Below, one piece after another: positions 45,368 through 55,441 of a DNA stretch of 64,000 bases. Both the position numbers and the translations under genes were made by a program. The notes beneath the pieces were generated by a model, which was not told the DNA's origin, searched no databases, and worked only from the letters and a program-made list of their open reading frames with translations. Location: the NCBI RefSeq assembly GCF_036634175.1, contig NZ_JAZIFX010000001.1, positions 1,178,001-1,242,000 on the forward strand, in the 5' to 3' direction. Source of the DNA: Streptomyces sp. P9-A2. Its GTDB lineage: Bacteria; Actinomycetota; Actinomycetes; Streptomycetales; Streptomycetaceae. Numbering within the stretch: position 1 is the first letter of the stretch; each line of letters begins with the position of its first letter.

Positions 45368-45736
45368 TCATCCGGGCGCTGCCGCGCGGGTGCGTAGGCC
45401 CCGAGGAAGTCGGCACCGCTCTCCCCCGCCGTGACCTGCGCAGGGGCGTGTGGTGCGGGCGGGCGGGCCGGCCTGGCTGGGCCGCGGCGCGTACTGGCCC
45501 AGGTAGTCGGCTCCGCTGCCCTGCCCGTACTGGGCCGCCGCGTGGACCGGCCGGCCCGCGTCGGTGGCGCGCCGGTATGCGGCCCTGCGCTTGATCTTGA
45601 CGGCGCAGGACCCGACGAAGGCGAGAACGATCAGGGCCAGCACCGTGATCTGCACCCAGCCGGGCAGAAAGCCCATCAACGCGTTTAAGATCTGAGACCT
45701 CACGGATGCCAGTGGTGTGCCTGCGGACATGAACAC
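45368..45736 (-). CDS. Small single-pass membrane protein with probable C-terminal frameshift
   Basis: A 122-residue frame: one membrane helix (WVQITVLALIVLAFVGSCAV, about residues 28-47), a basic stretch (KIKRRAAYRRA), then a Gly/Gln-rich tail containing SGADYLGQYAPRP. A second copy of this motif, SGADFLGAYAPAR, is encoded just downstream but in another frame that would end at 45355 with QRPDDGRA. A one-base change near 45435-45450 therefore probably switched frames. Start is GTG 45736 or ATG 45730; GGGGAGGGG precedes both. It follows aroE by 43 bp. Function is unknown. Confidence 0.65.
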   Translation of the reverse strand: MFMSAGTPLASVRSQILNALMGFLPGWVQITVLALIVLAFVGSCAVKIKRRAAYRRATDAGRPVHAAAQYGQGSGADYLGQYAPRPSQAGPPARTTRPCAGHGGGERCRLPRGLRTRAAAPG

Positions 45737-45779
45737 GTGCCCCTCCCCGGTTCCGCCCCCTGCGGAACCGGACGGGATC

Positions 45780-46607
45780 CTATCGGGCCGCGAGCGCCCG
45801 CTCCCCTGCTTTTCGCATGGCGTCCAGCGGGGCCGGTGAGCAGCCCGTCATCTGCTCGACCTGGAGCACCGCCTGGTGCACCAGCAGGTCGAGGCCGCCG
45901 ACCACCGCGCCGCCGTACGCCGACCAGCGGGCCGCGAGAACGGTCGGCCAGGGGTCGTAGAGCACGTCGAAGAGAGCCGCGGGACGTTCCGGGACGGCTC
46001 GGGCGAGGCCGTCGGTGACGCCCGCCGGGGTCGTGGTGACCACCAGCGGGGCGTGCAGGGCCTGCTCGGCGTCGGCCCAGTCGGCGATGCGCACCGTCAC
46101 GTCCAGGCGTTCGGCCCACTGCCGCATCTCGGCGCCGCGCGCGGCGCCGCGCACATAGACGACGACCTCGCCGGCGCAGATCCGGGACAGCGCGGCGAGC
46201 GCGGACGACGCGGTGGCTCCGGCGCCGAGGATCGCGGCGGTGTCCACCTTGTCGATGCCGTGCTCGCGCAGAGCGGCGACCATGCCGGGGATGTCGGTGT
46301 TGTCGCCGGTCCGCCGGCCGTCCTCGGCGAGAACGACGGTGTTGACCGCGTCGACCGCGGCGGCGGTGTCGCTGATCCCGTCCAGCAACGGGATCACGGC
46401 CCGCTTCAGCGGCATGGTCAGCGACAGCCCGGCCCAGTCGTCCCCGAGCGTCTCGAAGAAACCCGGCAGGGCCTGCTCGTCGACGTCGAAGCGGTCGTAC
46501 GTCCAGCCCTCCAGCCCCAGCTCCGCGTAGGCGGTGCGGTGCAGCACCGGGGAGAGGGAGTGGGCGATCGGGGAGCCGAGGACGGCCGCGCGGCGGGGTG
46601 CGACCAT
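45780..46607 (-). CDS. aroE: Shikimate dehydrogenase
   Basis: A 275-residue NADP-dependent enzyme reducing 3-dehydroshikimate. The N-terminal substrate domain has AVLGSPIAHSLSPVLHRTAY (two binding Ser), SLTMPLKRAVIP with the catalytic Lys, and NTVVLAEDGRRTGDNTDIPG with the catalytic Asp. The NADP domain has AAILGAGATASSALAAL. ATG 46607 overlaps the mltG stop as ATGA, which I take as the true start; an upstream in-frame start exists. Confidence 0.95.
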   Translation of the reverse strand: MVAPRRAAVLGSPIAHSLSPVLHRTAYAELGLEGWTYDRFDVDEQALPGFFETLGDDWAGLSLTMPLKRAVIPLLDGISDTAAAVDAVNTVVLAEDGRRTGDNTDIPGMVAALREHGIDKVDTAAILGAGATASSALAALSRICAGEVVVYVRGAARGAEMRQWAERLDVTVRIADWADAEQALHAPLVVTTTPAGVTDGLARAVPERPAALFDVLYDPWPTVLAARWSAYGGAVVGGLDLLVHQAVLQVEQMTGCSPAPLDAMRKAGERALAAR

Positions 46608-48442
46608 CAGTTGCCCCTCGATGCATTCCACTTGTCGACCAGCTTCTGGTGCTCGGCGTTGGTCTTGGTGAACTCACTCGTCTTTCCGTCGAGCGAGATG
46701 AAGTAGTACCAGCCCTCGCCCGTCGGACTGAGCGCGCCCTTGATGGCGTCCTCGCCCGGGTTGCTGATCGGTCCGGGCGGCAGGCCCTTGTAGAAGTACG
46801 TGTTGTAGGGGTTGTCATAGTTCCTGAGCTCGCGGAGGCTCAGGTCGAGCTTGCTCTGGTTCTTGACGTAGTTGTAGGTGGAGTCGAACTCCAGCATGCC
46901 GTTGGTCTCGGTGTTGCCCGGCTTGAGCCGGTTGTAGATGACCTCGGACATCTTGCGGAAGTCGCTGTGGCTGGTGCCCTCGGCCTGGACGAGGCTCGCC
47001 ACGGTGACCAGCTGCCACGGGTCCTCGAGCCCGAGACTCTCGGCCTTCTTCTCGACACCGAGTTTCTCGTAGGTCGCGGTGGCCTGCTCGACCATGCTCT
47101 TCAGCACGTCCTCGGGCGTCTGTCCCTCGGACACGCCGTAACTGGAGGGGAACAGGAACCCTTCCAACGGGTCCTTGACGTCCTCGCCGTTCACCGCCCA
47201 GTCGGGCAGGCCGAGCTTCTCCCAGTCCGCCTTGGCAACCTTCGCGGTGGTCCCGTCCTCGACCTCGAGGCGTTGGTCGATGAGCTTGTAGATCTCGGCG
47301 TTGCGCCTGCCCTCGGGGATGACCAGGTTGTTGCGGCTCTTCGGGCTGAGCATCAGCTCGACCGCGCTCTCGGCCGACATCTCCAGCTGAAGCGTGTAAA
47401 CGCCGTCCTGGAGTGTCTTGCCCTGCGGGTTGCTCGCCTGGGCCGCGACGAAGGCGTCGACGCTCTTGACGACTCCTTCCTTCTTGAGCACCTGACCGAT
47501 GGCGGACCCGGTCGAGCCCTTGGGGATCGTGACGGTGACCTGTTCACCATTCCCGTCGCCCGCGAAGTCCGGGGCGCTGGCGAAACGATCCTTGACGAAC
47601 TGCCAGCCGACATAGCTCACACCGGCCACACCGCCGCCGAGGACCACCACCACCACGAGGCAGGCGACCCCGCTGCGTCGCTTCTTGTCCTTGGTGCCCT
47701 TGGCGCTCTTGGTGCCCTTGCCTCCCTTGGCGCTCCTGCCACGGCGCTCGCCGCGACCGCCGGGCTTGTCACCCTCGTCGCCCTCGTCATCGTCGTCGTC
47801 CGAGAAGAAGGCGTGTTCACCCTGGTCGGGGCCCGGGTCCCAGTCGGTCCGCGGCTCCGGTTCCGCGTCCTGCTCCGGCTGCCGTTCGGGCTCGGCGCCG
47901 CGCCGGGCGGGCGGCTCGGGCGGCGGGTAGGCGTCGGGGGTCGCGTAGGGGTCGGGCTGCTGGGCGCCGTACGCCCCGCCCTGCTGCCCGTACGGGTCCG
48001 TGGGATCGGCCGCCGCGTACGGGTCCTGCGGGTGGGCGTGAGCGCCGGTCTGCCAGCCGCCCGTGTCGTACTGCTGCTGGTCCGGGTTCTGCTGGTCCGG
48101 GTACTGCGCCTGCTGGGGGGCGTACTGCTGACCGTAGTGCTGCTCGCCGTACTGCTGCTGGTCGTACTGCTGGTGACCCTGCTGCTGATGGCCCTGCTGG
48201 TCGTGCGGCGCGTACTGCTGCTGCTGTCCGTACCCGCCCTGCTGCTCGGCGGTGCCCCAGTCGCCGTATTGCTGCTGGGGCTGCTGCGACTGCTGCGGGT
48301 AGAGCTGCGCCTGGCCGTCGTAGGGGGGCTGCTGGGGCTGCTGACCCTGCTGGGTCTGCTGCCCGGCCCATCCGCCGTCCCCGTACAACGGGTCGTCCGG
48401 ATGCCACGGTTCGGAGCCTTGGCCCCGGCCATACTCAGTCAT
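46607..48442 (-). CDS. mltG: Endolytic murein transglycosylase MltG with long Gln-rich cytoplasmic region
   Basis: A 611-residue membrane protein that cuts nascent glycan strands and is thought to set their length. The YceG/MltG domain spans about 300-605, with IPKGSTGSAIGQVL, VIPEGRRNAEIY, GFLFPSSYGV, the catalytic Glu in VASLVQAEG, and NTYFYKGLPPGPISNPGEDAIKG in two parts. One membrane helix lies at about 259-281. The 255 residues before it are cytoplasmic and disordered: Gln/Tyr/Pro-rich to about 130, then acidic and Lys-rich parts. The Gln content (runs such as GYGQQQQYAP) looks prion-like and far exceeds typical MltG. It starts at ATG 48442 after AGGGGAT. Confidence 0.93.
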   Translation of the reverse strand: MTEYGRGQGSEPWHPDDPLYGDGGWAGQQTQQGQQPQQPPYDGQAQLYPQQSQQPQQQYGDWGTAEQQGGYGQQQQYAPHDQQGHQQQGHQQYDQQQYGEQHYGQQYAPQQAQYPDQQNPDQQQYDTGGWQTGAHAHPQDPYAAADPTDPYGQQGGAYGAQQPDPYATPDAYPPPEPPARRGAEPERQPEQDAEPEPRTDWDPGPDQGEHAFFSDDDDDEGDEGDKPGGRGERRGRSAKGGKGTKSAKGTKDKKRRSGVACLVVVVVLGGGVAGVSYVGWQFVKDRFASAPDFAGDGNGEQVTVTIPKGSTGSAIGQVLKKEGVVKSVDAFVAAQASNPQGKTLQDGVYTLQLEMSAESAVELMLSPKSRNNLVIPEGRRNAEIYKLIDQRLEVEDGTTAKVAKADWEKLGLPDWAVNGEDVKDPLEGFLFPSSYGVSEGQTPEDVLKSMVEQATATYEKLGVEKKAESLGLEDPWQLVTVASLVQAEGTSHSDFRKMSEVIYNRLKPGNTETNGMLEFDSTYNYVKNQSKLDLSLRELRNYDNPYNTYFYKGLPPGPISNPGEDAIKGALSPTGEGWYYFISLDGKTSEFTKTNAEHQKLVDKWNASRGN

Positions 48443-48566
48443 CGATCCCCTAGAGCCGCGAGGCGGCGGTCACGCGGCTGTGGGGGTGGCCGGCGTCCGT
48501 TGCGCCTCTCTTTCGCGGCGGCTGTTCGAACGCCACCGCATCGCGCGGAACGTTACCGTACCGCGA

Positions 48567-49070
48567 TCACCTCGCCACTTCGACGCCCTCACCGGGTGCA
48601 TTGCCTGACACCCGTTCGGATTCAAGGGCCTGCTGGAGGATGATCACGGCGGCGGCCTGGTCGATGACGGAGCGTCCCTTCTTCGACTTCACGCCCGAGG
48701 CACGCAGCCCCTGGCTCGCCGTCACCGTCGTCATCCGTTCGTCGATGAGACGCACGGGCACCGGGGCGATCCCGCGGGCCAGTTCCTGCGCGAAGGCCCG
48801 GACCTTGACCGCGGCGGGGCCCTCGCCCCCCTTGAGGGAGCGAGGGAGGCCGACGACGACCTCGATCGGCTCGTACTCCTCCACGAGCCCGCGAAGGCGC
48901 CGGTGAGCCGCCGGGACGTCCCGGCCGGGGACGGTCTCGACCGGGGTGGCGAGGATCCCGTCGGGGTCGCACGAGGCGACCCCGATCCGGGCGTCCCCGA
49001 CGTCGATCGCGAGCCGGCGGCCGCGGCGCATGGTCCGGCCGCCCGAGGGATCGTTCACCGGTCCGCTCAC
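48567..49070 (-). CDS. ruvX: Holliday junction resolvase-like protein RuvX/YqgF
   Basis: A 167-residue RNase H-fold nuclease-like protein, implicated in 16S rRNA 5' maturation and in junction resolution. The first acidic residue lies in [17 protein letters not shown], others in [24 protein letters not shown] and [12 protein letters not shown]. It starts at GTG 49070, overlapping the alaS stop as GTGA; an internal ATG at 49031 (MRRGRR) is an alternative start. It is 124 bp upstream of mltG. Confidence 0.92.
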   Translation of the reverse strand: MSGPVNDPSGGRTMRRGRRLAIDVGDARIGVASCDPDGILATPVETVPGRDVPAAHRRLRGLVEEYEPIEVVVGLPRSLKGGEGPAAVKVRAFAQELARGIAPVPVRLIDERMTTVTASQGLRASGVKSKKGRSVIDQAAAVIILQQALESERVSGNAPGEGVEVAR

Positions 49071-51739
49071 TTGGCCGTGTCCGCCACGAGCCGCTCGACG
49101 GCGTCCACGGCGTCGCCGATGGCGGCCGGGTTCTGGCCGCCGCCCTGGGCGACGTCCGGCTTGCCGCCACCGCCGCCGCCGAGGGTCTTGGCGGCGGCGC
49201 GGACCAGGTCACCGGCCTTGAGACCGCGCTCACGGGCGGCCTCGTTGGTGGCGATGACCGTGAGGGGCTTGCCGTTGACGGTGGTGAACAGGGCGACCAC
49301 GGCGGCCCGGCCGCCCTGGATCCGGCCGCGCACGTCGAGCACCAGCTTGCGCAGGTCGTCGGCGGTGGTGCCGTCCGGGACCTGGCCGGTCACCAGGGCG
49401 ACGCCGTGGACGTCCTTGGCGGACTCGGCGAGGCCTCCGGCGGCCTGGAGCACCTTCTCGGCACGGAACTTCTCGATCTCCTTCTCGGCGTCCTTGAGCT
49501 TGCCGAGCATGGCGGAGACCTTCTCCGGGAGCTCCTCCGGGCGGCCCTTGATCAGCTCCTGGAGCTGGGCGACGACCGTGTGCTCGCGGGCGAGGAAGTT
49601 GTAGGCGTCCACGCCGACCAGGGCTTCGATACGGCGCACACCGGAGCCGATGGAGGACTCGCCGAGCAGCTTCACCAGGCCCAGCTGGGCGGTGTTGTGC
49701 ACGTGGGTGCCGCCGCACAGCTCCTTGGAGAAGTCGCCGATGGTCACCACGCGCACGCGCTCGCCGTACTTCTCGCCGAACTCGGCGATGGCGCCCTGCT
49801 TCTTGGCCTCGTCGATGCCCATGACGTCGGCGCGCACGTCCAGGTCGCGGGCGAGCACCTCGTTGATCTTCTGCTCGACGTCGGTCATCACGGCCGTAGG
49901 AACGGCGGACGGCGAGCCGAAGTCGAAGCGGAAGCGGCCGGGCTGGTTCTCGGAACCGGCCTGGGCGGCCGTCGGACCGAGGGCGTCGCGCAGGGCCTGG
50001 TGGGTGAGGTGGGTGGCCGAGTGGGCGCGGGCGATGGCCGTGCGGCGGCGCTCGTCGATGGAGGCGTGGGCCTTGGCGCCGAGGGTGACCTCGCCGACCT
50101 GGACGACGCCCTTGTGCACGTAGACGCCCGGGACCGGCTTCTGGCAGTCGCGGATCTCGATGACGGCACCGGAGTCGGACCTGATCCGCCCGGTGTCGCC
50201 GATCTGGCCGCCGCCCTCGGCGTAGAAGGGGGTGCGGTCGAGGACGATCTCCACCTCGTCGCCCTCGGTGGCGGCCGGGGAGGAGACACCGTCGACCAGG
50301 ATGCCCACGACGGTGGACTCGCCCTCGGTGGCGCTGTAGCCGGTGAAGTCGGTGGCACCGGCCCGGTCCGCGATCTCGCGGTAGGCGCCGAGGTCGGCGT
50401 GGCCGGTCTTCTTGGCCCGGGCGTCGGCCTTGGCCCGCTCCCGCTGCTCCTTCATCAGGCGGCGGAAGCCGTCCTCGTCCACGGAGAGGCCCTGCTCGGC
50501 GGCCATCTCCAGGGTGAGGTCGATCGGGAAGCCCCAGGTGTCGTGCAGCAGGAAGGCCCGGTCGCCGGACAGGACCGTGCCACCGGACTGCTTGGTCTCG
50601 GTGACGGCGGTGTCGAGGATGTTGGTGCCGGCCTTCAGTGTCTTGAGGAAGGCGTTCTCCTCGGCGACGGCGACCTTCTCGATCCGCTCGCGGTCGGTGA
50701 CGAGCTCGGGGTACTGCTGTCCCATCATTTCGATGACGACGTCGACCAGGTCCTTGACGACCGGGCCGGTGGCGCCGAGCAGGCGCATGTTGCGGATGGC
50801 GCGGCGCATGATGCGGCGCAGCACGTAGCCGCGGCCCTCGTTGCCGGGGGTGACGCCGTCGCCGATGAGCATGACCGAGGTGCGCATGTGGTCGGTGACC
50901 ACGCGCAGCGAGACGTCCGAGTCCTGGGCGTCGCCGTAGCGGACCCCGGTCAGGTCGGTGGCCTTGTCGATGACGGCCATGGAGGTGTCGATCTCGTACA
51001 GGTTCTGCACGCCCTGCAGAATCATGGCGAGCCGCTCCAGGCCGAGGCCCGTGTCGATGTTCTGGCTCGGCAGGTCCCCGAGGATCTCGAAGTTGTCCTT
51101 GCCGATGCCCTCGCCCCGCTCGTACTGCATGAAGACGAGGTTCCAGATCTCCACGTACCGCTCGTCGTTGACGGCGGGGCCGCCCTCGGCGCCGAATTCG
51201 GGGCCGCGGTCGTAGTTGATCTCGGAGCAGGGGCCGCAGGGGCCGGGGACGCCCATGGACCAGTAGTTGTCCTTCATGCCCAGGCGCTGGATGCGCTCCT
51301 CGGGCACGCCGACGACGTCGCGCCAGATGCGCTCGGCCTCGTCGTCGTCCTTGTAGACGGTGATCCACAGGCGCTCGGGGTCCAGGCCGTAGCCGCCGTC
51401 GTCCTGGGAGCTGGTGAGCAGCTCCCAGGCGAGTTTGATGGCGCCTTCCTTGAAGTAGTCGCCGAAGGAGAAGTTGCCGCACATCTGGAAGAACGTGCCG
51501 TGCCGGGTGGTCTTGCCGACCTCTTCGATGTCCGGCGTGCGGACGCACTTCTGGACGCTGGTGGCGCGCGCGAAGGGCGGCTTGACCTCGCCCAGGAAGT
51601 AGGGCTTGAAGGGCACCATGCCGGCCGGGACGAGGAGCAGAGTCGGGTCGTCCGCGATGAGCGACGCCGAAGGGACGACGGTGTGCCCGCGCTCCTCGAA
51701 GAAGCTCAGCCAGCGGCGGCGGATCTCAGCCGACTCCAT
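49067..51739 (-). CDS. alaS: Alanyl-tRNA synthetase
   Basis: An 890-residue class II synthetase. The aminoacylation domain begins with [20 protein letters not shown] and has motif 2-like [20 protein letters not shown] in series with [15 protein letters not shown]. The tRNA-recognition region and the editing domain follow, with the Zn/editing ligands [16 protein letters not shown] and [13 protein letters not shown]. The C-terminal C-Ala domain includes [19 protein letters not shown] and the Gly-rich [18 protein letters not shown] 51739 overlaps the stop of the upstream small gene as ATGA. It is coupled downstream to ruvX. Confidence 0.98.
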   Translation of the reverse strand: MESAEIRRRWLSFFEERGHTVVPSASLIADDPTLLLVPAGMVPFKPYFLGEVKPPFARATSVQKCVRTPDIEEVGKTTRHGTFFQMCGNFSFGDYFKEGAIKLAWELLTSSQDDGGYGLDPERLWITVYKDDDEAERIWRDVVGVPEERIQRLGMKDNYWSMGVPGPCGPCSEINYDRGPEFGAEGGPAVNDERYVEIWNLVFMQYERGEGIGKDNFEILGDLPSQNIDTGLGLERLAMILQGVQNLYEIDTSMAVIDKATDLTGVRYGDAQDSDVSLRVVTDHMRTSVMLIGDGVTPGNEGRGYVLRRIMRRAIRNMRLLGATGPVVKDLVDVVIEMMGQQYPELVTDRERIEKVAVAEENAFLKTLKAGTNILDTAVTETKQSGGTVLSGDRAFLLHDTWGFPIDLTLEMAAEQGLSVDEDGFRRLMKEQRERAKADARAKKTGHADLGAYREIADRAGATDFTGYSATEGESTVVGILVDGVSSPAATEGDEVEIVLDRTPFYAEGGGQIGDTGRIRSDSGAVIEIRDCQKPVPGVYVHKGVVQVGEVTLGAKAHASIDERRRTAIARAHSATHLTHQALRDALGPTAAQAGSENQPGRFRFDFGSPSAVPTAVMTDVEQKINEVLARDLDVRADVMGIDEAKKQGAIAEFGEKYGERVRVVTIGDFSKELCGGTHVHNTAQLGLVKLLGESSIGSGVRRIEALVGVDAYNFLAREHTVVAQLQELIKGRPEELPEKVSAMLGKLKDAEKEIEKFRAEKVLQAAGGLAESAKDVHGVALVTGQVPDGTTADDLRKLVLDVRGRIQGGRAAVVALFTTVNGKPLTVIATNEAARERGLKAGDLVRAAAKTLGGGGGGKPDVAQGGGQNPAAIGDAVDAVERLVADTAK

Positions 51740-52110
51740 CAGTGGTCCTCATTCCGGTTGTACGGGTTCGTCGGGTACGCCGAGCCCTCGGCGTACCGCG
51801 GGTTGTTCTTCGGGTTGTTGCGGTTCTCGATGGCGGCGTACCGGCGGGACGCCGGGAGTTCCCGGCCGACGGGGGCGTCGAGACCGAGGGCGTCGCCCAG
51901 TTCGGCCTCGCGGCGGGCCATGTTGTCGCGGACGTCGAGTGCGAAGTCCACCGCCCGGTCCTTGATGCGGCCGCCGGCCTCGATCGCCTTGTTCGCCGCG
52001 GTCGCGGCGAGGCTCTCGGGCGTCAGCTGCCTCAGTTTCCGGTTGACCTTGGTGGTGGCCCACACACCTGCGGCGACGCCGGTGGTGAACCAGAACGTAC
52101 GGCGGAACAT
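51739..52110 (-). CDS. Small DUF6167-type protein upstream of alaS
   Basis: A 123-residue protein with a short hydrophobic N-terminus ([19 protein letters not shown]) that could be a membrane anchor, a helical middle ([37 protein letters not shown]) and an Asn/Tyr/Pro-rich tail. It is a conserved actinobacterial family that I associate with DUF6167; no function is known. ATG 52110 lies seven bases after the previous stop, and its own stop overlaps alaS. Confidence 0.78.
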   Translation of the reverse strand: MFRRTFWFTTGVAAGVWATTKVNRKLRQLTPESLAATAANKAIEAGGRIKDRAVDFALDVRDNMARREAELGDALGLDAPVGRELPASRRYAAIENRNNPKNNPRYAEGSAYPTNPYNRNEDH

Positions 52111-52117
52111 CGCTGGG

Positions 52118-52600
52118 TCAGTCCTTCTTTCCCCGGGTGCGCCTCGCCCGCCGCGTGCCCGGGACCGTACGGCCCACGATCACGGTGCGGCCCGGCGCCT
52201 TCGCGGGCTCGGTCCTGGCGGAGTCCGTCCTGGCGGGCGCGTCCTCCCTGCGGCCGCTGACGGCCCGGCGCACGCCGTAGCCGAACGCGGCGACCTTGAC
52301 CAGCGGGCCGCCGAAGGTGGAGGCGACGGTGGTCGACAGGGCGGAGGCGTTGGAGGTGACCTCCTGGACGTCGGAGGCGATCGCGTCGACCCGCTCGATC
52401 TGGGTCTGCGCGGTGCGCACCGCGGTGGAGGCGTCGGCCAGCAGCGGGACGGCCTGGTCGGTCACGTCCGCCACGAGCTTGGTGGTCGCCCGGAGCGTCT
52501 GGGCCAGCCTCGCCAGTGCGACGGCGAGGAAGGAGACCAGGATCGCCCAGAACACGGCCACCAGGATTCCGGCCACCTCTCCACCGGACACTGTGCGCAC
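52118..52600 (-). CDS. DUF948 family membrane protein
   Basis: A 160-residue protein. One N-terminal membrane helix (EVAGILVAVFWAILVSFLAV) precedes a long coiled-coil-like stretch (LARLAQTLRATTKLVADVTD onward to VQEVTSNASALSTTV) and a basic C-terminal tail. DUF948 proteins are widespread membrane-anchored helical proteins of unknown role, sometimes linked to envelope stress. It starts at GTG 52600 with GGGAG and heads the leftward group to alaS. Confidence 0.82.
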   Translation of the reverse strand: MRTVSGGEVAGILVAVFWAILVSFLAVALARLAQTLRATTKLVADVTDQAVPLLADASTAVRTAQTQIERVDAIASDVQEVTSNASALSTTVASTFGGPLVKVAAFGYGVRRAVSGRREDAPARTDSARTEPAKAPGRTVIVGRTVPGTRRARRTRGKKD

Positions 52601-52690
52601 CTGCTCCCTGAGAAACGTGCCTGAACATCGAGAAAATCGTGCACCGAGCCTATCGCGCCACCGGCGGGACTCCGTACCGGATTACCGCCC

Positions 52691-53043
52691 GCCGCGGGCG
52701 GAGTCGAGGGGAAGGCGGCCGAGGCGGCGGTGCTCCAGGGTGCGGCGGAGCGGATGTGGCCGTCGGTGGGGCTGTGGCTGTTCGGTTCGGCCCACTACAA
52801 CACGCCGCACGAGCTGTGCGAGGCGCGGGCCCGGGAGCAACTGGGCGACGAACGGTACGAGGAGAGCGTGCGGCTGGGGCGCGGCTCGGCCGGGACGCGG
52901 CGGTCCGCCGGGCGGTGCGCGGGGCCGGCGCCGCGGTGGGCGATCCGTCGCCGGACGGGAGCGTGCGGCAGACGGCGGTCGGGGCGCCCACGCAGCAGCC
53001 CGCCGCCTCGCCCACCCGTAAGGGCGGGGAGACGGCGGGCTGA
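52691..53043 (+). pseudogene. C-terminal scrap of a LuxR/AfsR-like regulatory ATPase
   Basis: One frame reads AAGGVEGKAAEAAVLQGAAE and then RMWPSVGLWLFGSAHYNTPH, with LCEARAREQLGDERYEESVRL. Another frame continues ARLGRDAAVRRAVRG and ends at 53043. Joined, this resembles the last 60-80 residues of large Streptomyces STAND/LuxR regulators, which end with an ...ALGDExYxxAxxxGxxLxxDxAVxxAL pattern. There is no start, ATPase domain or helix-turn-helix, and the frame breaks near 52885. It is a degraded fragment next to rpsD. Confidence 0.58.
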
Positions 53044-53064
53044 GTCACCGCGTGCCTGCTGGGG

Positions 53065-53679
53065 TCAGCGGGCGTAGTACTCGACGACGAGCTGCTCGTC
53101 GCAGATCACCGGGATCTCCTTGCGGTTCGGCTCACGGTCCAGGCGGAACGCCAGGGACTTGAGGTTCACCTGGAGGTAGCGCGGGGTCTCGCCGTCGGGG
53201 GCGAAGCCACCCTCGCGGGCGATCGTGAACAGCGTCTTGTCCTTGCTGCGCTCACGGACCTGCACGACGTCGTCCGGGCGGACACGGAAGGAGGGCTTGT
53301 CGACCTTCTTGCCGTTGACCTGGATGTGGCCGTGGGTGACCATCTGGCGGGCCTGGTAGATCGTGCGGGCGATGCCCGAACGCAGGACCAGGGCGTCGAG
53401 GCGGCGCTCGAGCTCGATGACGAGGGCGTCACCGGTCTTGATCGTCGTCTTGGCGGCGCGCTCGTACGCGCGGACGAGCTGGCGCTCGCTGACGTCGTAC
53501 TGGGCACGCAGACGCTGCTTCTCCAACAGACGGACCTTGTAGTCCGAGTTCTGCTTGCGGCCGCGGCCGTGCTCGCCCGGCGGGTAGGGGCGGGCCTCGA
53601 AGTACTTGACGGCCTTCGGGGTCAGCGCGATACCGAGGGCACGCGACTTCTTGACCTTGGGGCGGGGCTGATTCGCCAC
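53065..53679 (-). CDS. rpsD: Ribosomal protein S4
   Basis: A 204-residue primary 16S rRNA-binding protein. [20 protein letters not shown] and [20 protein letters not shown] mark the zinc-free N-terminal form (no Cys cluster). The S4 RNA-binding domain follows: [20 protein letters not shown] and [20 protein letters not shown]. It starts at GTG 53679 with only a weak purine stretch upstream. As in other Streptomyces it stands apart from the S13-S11 operon. Confidence 0.97.
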   Translation of the reverse strand: MANQPRPKVKKSRALGIALTPKAVKYFEARPYPPGEHGRGRKQNSDYKVRLLEKQRLRAQYDVSERQLVRAYERAAKTTIKTGDALVIELERRLDALVLRSGIARTIYQARQMVTHGHIQVNGKKVDKPSFRVRPDDVVQVRERSKDKTLFTIAREGGFAPDGETPRYLQVNLKSLAFRLDREPNRKEIPVICDEQLVVEYYAR

Positions 53680-54015
53680 TGTTCTTGTCTCTTTTCCAAA
53701 GTTTCCGGCTCACCAGGGTTAAGGGAGGTCGCATCCGCAGTCGGGGAAACCCCGCGGGTCCGCGCGGGACCTGCCGGGCAGCCGCTCCCCTGGCCTGGGC
53801 ACATACGTGCAGCACGCGAGTGGCCCACCGGCCGGTCCCGGGAATCCGGGTGGTGGTGGGCTGCCCGCGACACCGTTCGACGGTGCGCGACGCTCCTGGA
53901 TTCCCTGCCCCGGGGGGCGGGTCTCCGGCTGGATGTCCCGCTCTGGTGGTGCCGGTTTCCCTTGCGGGGCCGGACGCGGGACGCAGCTTCGGCAGATTCT
54001 ACAGGGTGCTCACGG
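53680..54015 (-). other. 336-bp leader region of rpsD
   Basis: No coding segment was recognised. It probably holds the rpsD promoter and leader. Several short inverted repeats occur (for example GGTCC/GGACC near 53757-53771), but I could not fit them to a known S4 autoregulatory structure. Confidence 0.5.
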
Positions 54016-55365
54016 CTACTTCCGACCGAGGTGCTTCCTGGTCCACCCCACCGCGTCGGCGTACCGCGCCTCGGCACCGTGCCGGGTGGGTTCGTAGTAC
54101 GCGCGGTCCTTGAGGGCGTCGGGGGCGTACTGCTGCCGGGCGATGCCCTCGGGCAGGTCGTGCGGGTACACGTACCCCTGGGCGTGGCCCAGTTTGGCCG
54201 CGCCCTTGTAGTGCCCGTCGCGCAGATGGGCCGGCACGGGCCCGGCCAGTCCCTTGCGGACGTCGTCGAGAGCGGCGCCGATCGCGGTGGTGGCCGCGTT
54301 GGACTTGGGGGCCAGGGCGAGGGCGATGGTGGCGTGGCTGAGGGTGAGGGCGGCCTCGGGAAAGCCGATCATGGCGACGGCCTGGGCGGCCGCGACCGCG
54401 ATGGGCAGCACGTTCGGATCGGCGAGGCCGATGTCCTCGCTGGCGGAGATCATCAGACGGCGGGCGATGAAGCGCGGGTCCTCGCCGGCCTCGATCATCC
54501 GGGCGAGGTAGTGCAGGGCGGCGTCCACGTCGGATCCACGGATGGACTTGATCAGGGCGCTGGCGACGTCGTAGTGCTGGTCGCCGGAGCGGTCGTACTT
54601 CACGGCGGCCCGGTCGACCGTCTCCTCCAGGGTGGCCAGGGAGATCTCCGTCTCGCCCTTGTCCAGAGCGGCCCCCGCGGCGGCCTCCAGGGCGGTCAGG
54701 GCGCGGCGGGCGTCCCCGCCGGCGATGCGCACCAGGTGGTCGCCGGTGTCCTCGGGGAGGGTGAGGGCGTCCTTCAGGCCCCGCTCGTCGCCGAGCGCAC
54801 GGTGGAGCAGATCCCGGATGTCGCCGTCGGTGAGGGGTTCGAGGGTGAGCAGGAGCGAGCGGGACAGCAGCGGGGAGATGACCGAGAAGTAGGGGTTCTC
54901 GGTGGTCGCGGCGATCAGCGTGACCCAGCGGTTCTCGACCGCGGGGAGCAGGGAGTCCTGCTGGGCCTTGCTGAAGCGGTGGATCTCGTCGAGGAAGAGA
55001 ACGGTCTCCTTGCCGTACCCGCCGGAGGCGCGGCGGGCGCCGTCGATGACCGCGCGGACCTCCTTGACGCCCGCGGTGATCGCCGACAGTTCGACGAAGC
55101 GCCGGTCGGTGGCCTTGGACACGACGTGGGCCAGGGTCGTCTTGCCGGTGCCGGGCGGTCCCCACAGGAACACCGAGGACGGGCCCGCGGGGCCGGAGGC
55201 GCCCTCGCCGACCAGCCGGCGCAGGGGTGAGCCGGGCTTCAGCAGATGTTGCTGGCCCACCACCTCGTCGAGGGTGCGCGGGCGCATCCGGACGGCGAGA
55301 GGGCTGCCGGTCGGGTCCTTCTCCTGGCGGTCTTCGGCTGCGGCGGTGAACAGGTCTGGCTCCAC
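54016..55365 (-). CDS. rarA: Replication-associated recombination protein A (AAA+ ATPase)
   Basis: A 449-residue clamp-loader-like ATPase acting at stalled forks. Walker A is [20 protein letters not shown] near residue 70, Walker B is [18 protein letters not shown], sensor 1 lies in [15 protein letters not shown], and the arginine-finger region in [13 protein letters not shown]. The C-terminal tetramerisation domain includes [20 protein letters not shown] and [19 protein letters not shown]. It starts at GTG 55365; a terminator hairpin ends only 12 bp upstream, so its leader must be very short or include that hairpin. Confidence 0.94.
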   Translation of the reverse strand: MEPDLFTAAAEDRQEKDPTGSPLAVRMRPRTLDEVVGQQHLLKPGSPLRRLVGEGASGPAGPSSVFLWGPPGTGKTTLAHVVSKATDRRFVELSAITAGVKEVRAVIDGARRASGGYGKETVLFLDEIHRFSKAQQDSLLPAVENRWVTLIAATTENPYFSVISPLLSRSLLLTLEPLTDGDIRDLLHRALGDERGLKDALTLPEDTGDHLVRIAGGDARRALTALEAAAGAALDKGETEISLATLEETVDRAAVKYDRSGDQHYDVASALIKSIRGSDVDAALHYLARMIEAGEDPRFIARRLMISASEDIGLADPNVLPIAVAAAQAVAMIGFPEAALTLSHATIALALAPKSNAATTAIGAALDDVRKGLAGPVPAHLRDGHYKGAAKLGHAQGYVYPHDLPEGIARQQYAPDALKDRAYYEPTRHGAEARYADAVGWTRKHLGRK

Positions 55366-55377
55366 ACCGAAACCCTA

Positions 55378-55413
55378 AAGGACCGCACCGACAACGTGGT
55401 CGGTGCGGTCCTT
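55378..55413 (-). terminator. Hairpin between the VKOR gene and rarA
   Basis: A perfect 15-bp stem (55378-55392 with 55399-55413) and a 6-nt loop, 28 bp after the VKOR stop and 12 bp before the rarA start. Confidence 0.78.
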
Positions 55414-55441
55414 GTGACTCCGGGGCGGTACGACCTCGAGG

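Noticed and set aside
53680..54015. S4 autoregulatory leader RNA before rpsD
   Set aside because: Short inverted repeats exist, but no pseudoknot or 16S-like structure could be convincingly drawn.
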